From positions 62,001-126,000 of the forward strand of contig NZ_LGDV01000107.1 of assembly GCF_001280015.1 (NCBI RefSeq): a DNA stretch of 64,000 nt. Reading direction: 5' to 3'. A program made the translations under genes and the position numbers. The notes below the pieces were generated by a model. The model had not been told where the DNA came from and searched no databases. It saw nothing but the letters and a program-made list of their open reading frames with translations. Below, piece after piece: positions 61,882 to 64,000 of the stretch (positions are counted from its first letter, which is position 1; each line of letters begins with the position of its first letter). The DNA comes from Streptomyces sp. MMG1121 (GTDB lineage Bacteria; Actinomycetota; Actinomycetes; Streptomycetales; Streptomycetaceae).

Positions 61882-61943
61882 CGTCCGGCGCCGGCGCGAC
61901 GAGGGCCTGCTGAAGGCGCTGCACGACGTCTAAGGAGGCTGTC

Positions 61944-62381
61944 ATGCCCTTCATCAACATGACCGTGCGAGAAGGCGCACTCACCACCGAGCAGCGCCAC
62001 GAGACCATGGCCCGCCTGACAGACGCGCTCATGTTCTGGGAAAAGGTGCCCGAGACGCCCGCGGCTCGCAAGATTATGAAGGGCTGGGTCTACGAGGTCG
62101 CAGCCGACGCCGACTATATCGGCGGCAGTCCGGATCACGAGAAGCCGTTCTACTTCATCGAGGTGCGCATCCTGAGCGGACGCCTCGACGTCCTGGGCAA
62201 GCAGGGCATCATCCGCGATTTCGCCGAGATCATCATGCGGATCGAGAACAGCGAGCGCACTCCCGAGAACCTTCGTCGAGTCTGGGTGACGATCAACGAA
62301 CTCGACCGCGACGACTGGGGCATCGGCGGCCACACCGACTGGCTACGCGACTACACCAGCGCTCTGGAAGAGCTCAGCTGA
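61944..62381 (+). CDS. Tautomerase-superfamily protein
   Basis: 145 residues. MPFINMTVREG begins with the catalytic Pro that becomes the N-terminus after Met removal, and the second half repeats the beta-alpha-beta unit (PENLRRVWVTINELDRDDW). Resembles 4-oxalocrotonate tautomerase-like or cis-CAAD-like enzymes. AAGGAGG precedes the ATG. Last gene of the TetR-linked group. Confidence 0.85.
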   Translation: MPFINMTVREGALTTEQRHETMARLTDALMFWEKVPETPAARKIMKGWVYEVAADADYIGGSPDHEKPFYFIEVRILSGRLDVLGKQGIIRDFAEIIMRIENSERTPENLRRVWVTINELDRDDWGIGGHTDWLRDYTSALEELS

Positions 62382-62878
62382 ATCGGATCATTGGGACGGA
62401 ACAGTTCCGGTCCCGTGCTGCGGGCAGCGGGGAAGCTCCGCACACCGGATCGAAGGGCAGACGCCACCCTGCTCCCACCACGAGCTGCCCGAACGACTCC
62501 GTCACTCGCTCACCTCACACACCGATTCCCGCGAACAGCGCGTCCTCGATCGCTAGCAGCGCGCCTGCCACGCCTCATCGGCGACTACATGCTCACCTTC
62601 GCCCGGGACGTTGGTTGGGTCTGGTGCAGCCAGCCGTCGCCGTCATCCGCAGTGCCGACCGGGCGTCCCACCGCGACAGTCATTCAGTCAGTGCGTCGCG
62701 GTGATGGGAAGCAGGACTTCTTGCGGGCGGACATCCGGCCTGCCGGCCAGCAGCCGCGGGCCCTCGGCGCGGAGGATGGCCGCTCTTTGAGCGTGGTCCG
62801 AGCCAGTGGTACCCGTTGCGCCGGGACCACTGGCTTCCGGCCACAGCCATGCTGTGCATGGTTGTCGCGCGGTGGGGG
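62382..62878. other. Gene-free interval
   Basis: 497 bases between convergent genes. Contains the hairpin at 62803-62833; otherwise I see no gene or repeat. Confidence 0.5.
62803..62833 (-). terminator. Hairpin after the haloperoxidase-like gene
   Basis: CCAGTGGTACCC (62803-62814) with GGGACCACTGG (62823-62833): 11 pairs with one bulge, 8-nt loop, 46 nt beyond the minus-strand stop. Confidence 0.7.
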
Positions 62879-64000
62879 TCAGAGATGACGCGCCACGAAA
62901 TCGGCCACCTGGGTGCCGAGTTGCTGGCCCGCGCGGTTGTCGAGGGAGGTGTGCTGGCCGGACCAGATCCGGCTGAGCCACGCTTCGGTGGCGGCGTCCT
63001 GGAAGCCGGCGAAGGTTCGGGTGACGCCCTTCGACGTCACCGCGAGATGATGCCGCGCACCGTAGAACCCGGCGAGCGTCGTTGCCGCCGCCTGGCTGAG
63101 AGCACCGTGAGCGGCGGGATAGGACGGATCCGGTGCGGTCGGCAGCAGGGGGGTCCAGTGGGGATCACCGACGATGCTCGAGTTGTAGTGCGTACCGCCG
63201 AGCCGGATGGCGGTCACGGGCCGCCATACACGGTAGGCGTACTTGGCGTCGTACATCGCGATCGCGGTGTCGGCGAGGGACAGGTCGAGCCGGGCGAAGA
63301 CCTTCACCGCCTTCTCCAGGCTCGCGTTCTGGGAGGTGACAAGGCCCTGCGCGGCCTGGTTCCAGACGTTCCAGACGGGCGCCGCCGCCCAGAACTTCGC
63401 AGCTGCCGTCTGATCGGCGGTGCGGGTGGTACTGGTCTTGCTCCCCAGGCTCTTGACCTCGTTCAAAGCGGTGGCGTACGCGGCGCCGCTCACGGCCGGC
63501 GGCGCTGCCGGGCGGAACTGGCGTCCGCCGGCCAGCACGAACGGCTTGACCGAGCCCCAGTTGGTGAACACCGGTGCCGGGAAGTCGGGAGGGGTGGGCC
63601 GGTAGTCACCGGCCTTGTCGCCGGGGCGGAACCGCGGCGACTTGGCCGAGGACCCGTCGTGGGACCGCAGGCTGATCAGTCGGCGGGCGACCTCGGCTCC
63701 CACACCGATGCCGGCCTGCTTGCCCGGGCCGCCCGGAATCACGGACAACTGGCTGCTCAGCCGCTGATCCACGCCCGCGCGCTTGGCCGGGTACAGGGCG
63801 ACCAGCACATCGTGGGCTGCCTGGTCCGCCGCGGCATCCGCACGAGCGCCTCCTGGCGCCGACACCGAGAACACGTAGGCGGGGCCAGCCCGGGTGATCG
63901 ATACCACGGCGTCGTACTCGGCGGCCTGGAGAAGCGCGAAGCTGCGCGTGGGCTGGACGGTGGACGGCTGCGCCTTCGGATCGCTGAGTATGGTGATGAG
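62879..64000 (-). CDS. Vanadium-dependent haloperoxidase/PAP2-family protein (5' end outside window)
   Basis: 373 residues present; the frame is open to the window edge, so the N-terminus is missing. Active-site order of the vanadium-chloroperoxidase/acid-phosphatase fold: RVWRPVTAIRLGG (Arg), YPAAHGALSQAAATTLAGF (His), and SRIWSGQHTSLDNRAGQQLG (Arg and vanadate/phosphate His). The segment YAYRVWRPVTAIR is typical of secreted actinobacterial members. It may be a haloperoxidase or only a phosphatase. Confidence 0.92.
   Translation of the reverse strand, partial: LITILSDPKAQPSTVQPTRSFALLQAAEYDAVVSITRAGPAYVFSVSAPGGARADAAADQAAHDVLVALYPAKRAGVDQRLSSQLSVIPGGPGKQAGIGVGAEVARRLISLRSHDGSSAKSPRFRPGDKAGDYRPTPPDFPAPVFTNWGSVKPFVLAGGRQFRPAAPPAVSGAAYATALNEVKSLGSKTSTTRTADQTAAAKFWAAAPVWNVWNQAAQGLVTSQNASLEKAVKVFARLDLSLADTAIAMYDAKYAYRVWRPVTAIRLGGTHYNSSIVGDPHWTPLLPTAPDPSYPAAHGALSQAAATTLAGFYGARHHLAVTSKGVTRTFAGFQDAATEAWLSRIWSGQHTSLDNRAGQQLGTQVADFVARHL

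Overview
The window is high-GC actinobacterial chromosomal DNA, almost certainly from a Streptomyces: GC-rich third codon positions, many GTG starts, 4-nt ATGA gene overlaps, GC-rich hairpin terminators without U tracts, and typical families (SNF2 helicase/SWIM pair, CYP105-like P450s with 3Fe-4S-type ferredoxin, ScfR/RamB regulators, CbtAB, deazaflavin nitroreductase, orphan HATPase). Roughly 50 intact protein genes are supported, with a cluster of decayed genes and mobile-element scars.

Layout. 1-0.57 kb: 3' part of a NarL-type response regulator. 0.6-1.8 kb: solitary P450. 1.8-8.6 kb: sugar/polyol locus with a Gfo/Idh dehydrogenase divergent from a GntR repressor, then a CUT2 ABC transporter (binding protein, permease, single-domain ATPase), a ROK kinase and a small membrane protein; one palindromic operator occurs before the repressor/dehydrogenase pair and again before the transporter. 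8.7-14.0 kb: SNF2 helicase overlapping a SWIM zinc-finger gene. 15.1-17.7 kb: multidrug-type MFS transporter with three extra beta-sandwich repeats at its C-terminus. 18-24 kb: SDR, a broken Gfo/Idh copy, GNAT, metallophosphoesterase, DJ-1-like protein and small membrane/secreted proteins. 24.5-28.8 kb: MarR regulator, ClC channel and FAD monooxygenase, tied together by a recurring TTGCAT-type box. 29.3-30.6 kb: cobalamin riboswitch controlling cbtB-cbtA.

31-42.5 kb is a carbon-metabolism block: a ScfR regulator beside a deletion-scarred methylcitrate operon (prpD' joined out of frame to 'prpC), metE under a second cobalamin riboswitch, 3-hydroxybutyryl-CoA dehydrogenase overlapping malate synthase, isocitrate lyase, and a second ScfR regulator divergent from aceA. 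The two ScfR promoters share a CTGCGAATC element.

42.7-55.3 kb is an accessory zone. It holds three IS110 remnants, an IS630 remnant, broken pcaD, an AIPR (abortive infection) gene, half of a response regulator, a decayed CRISPR array without cas genes, and an intact MarR-P450-ferredoxin-reductase-MFS operon preceded by a striking double palindrome. 55.5-62.4 kb carries two short redox clusters of SDRs, hydrolase, SnoaL-like, NmrA-like and tautomerase proteins, each next to a TetR repressor with visible operators. The window ends inside a vanadium-haloperoxidase/PAP2 family gene.

All assignments come from reading the sequence and its translations; no database search was possible.
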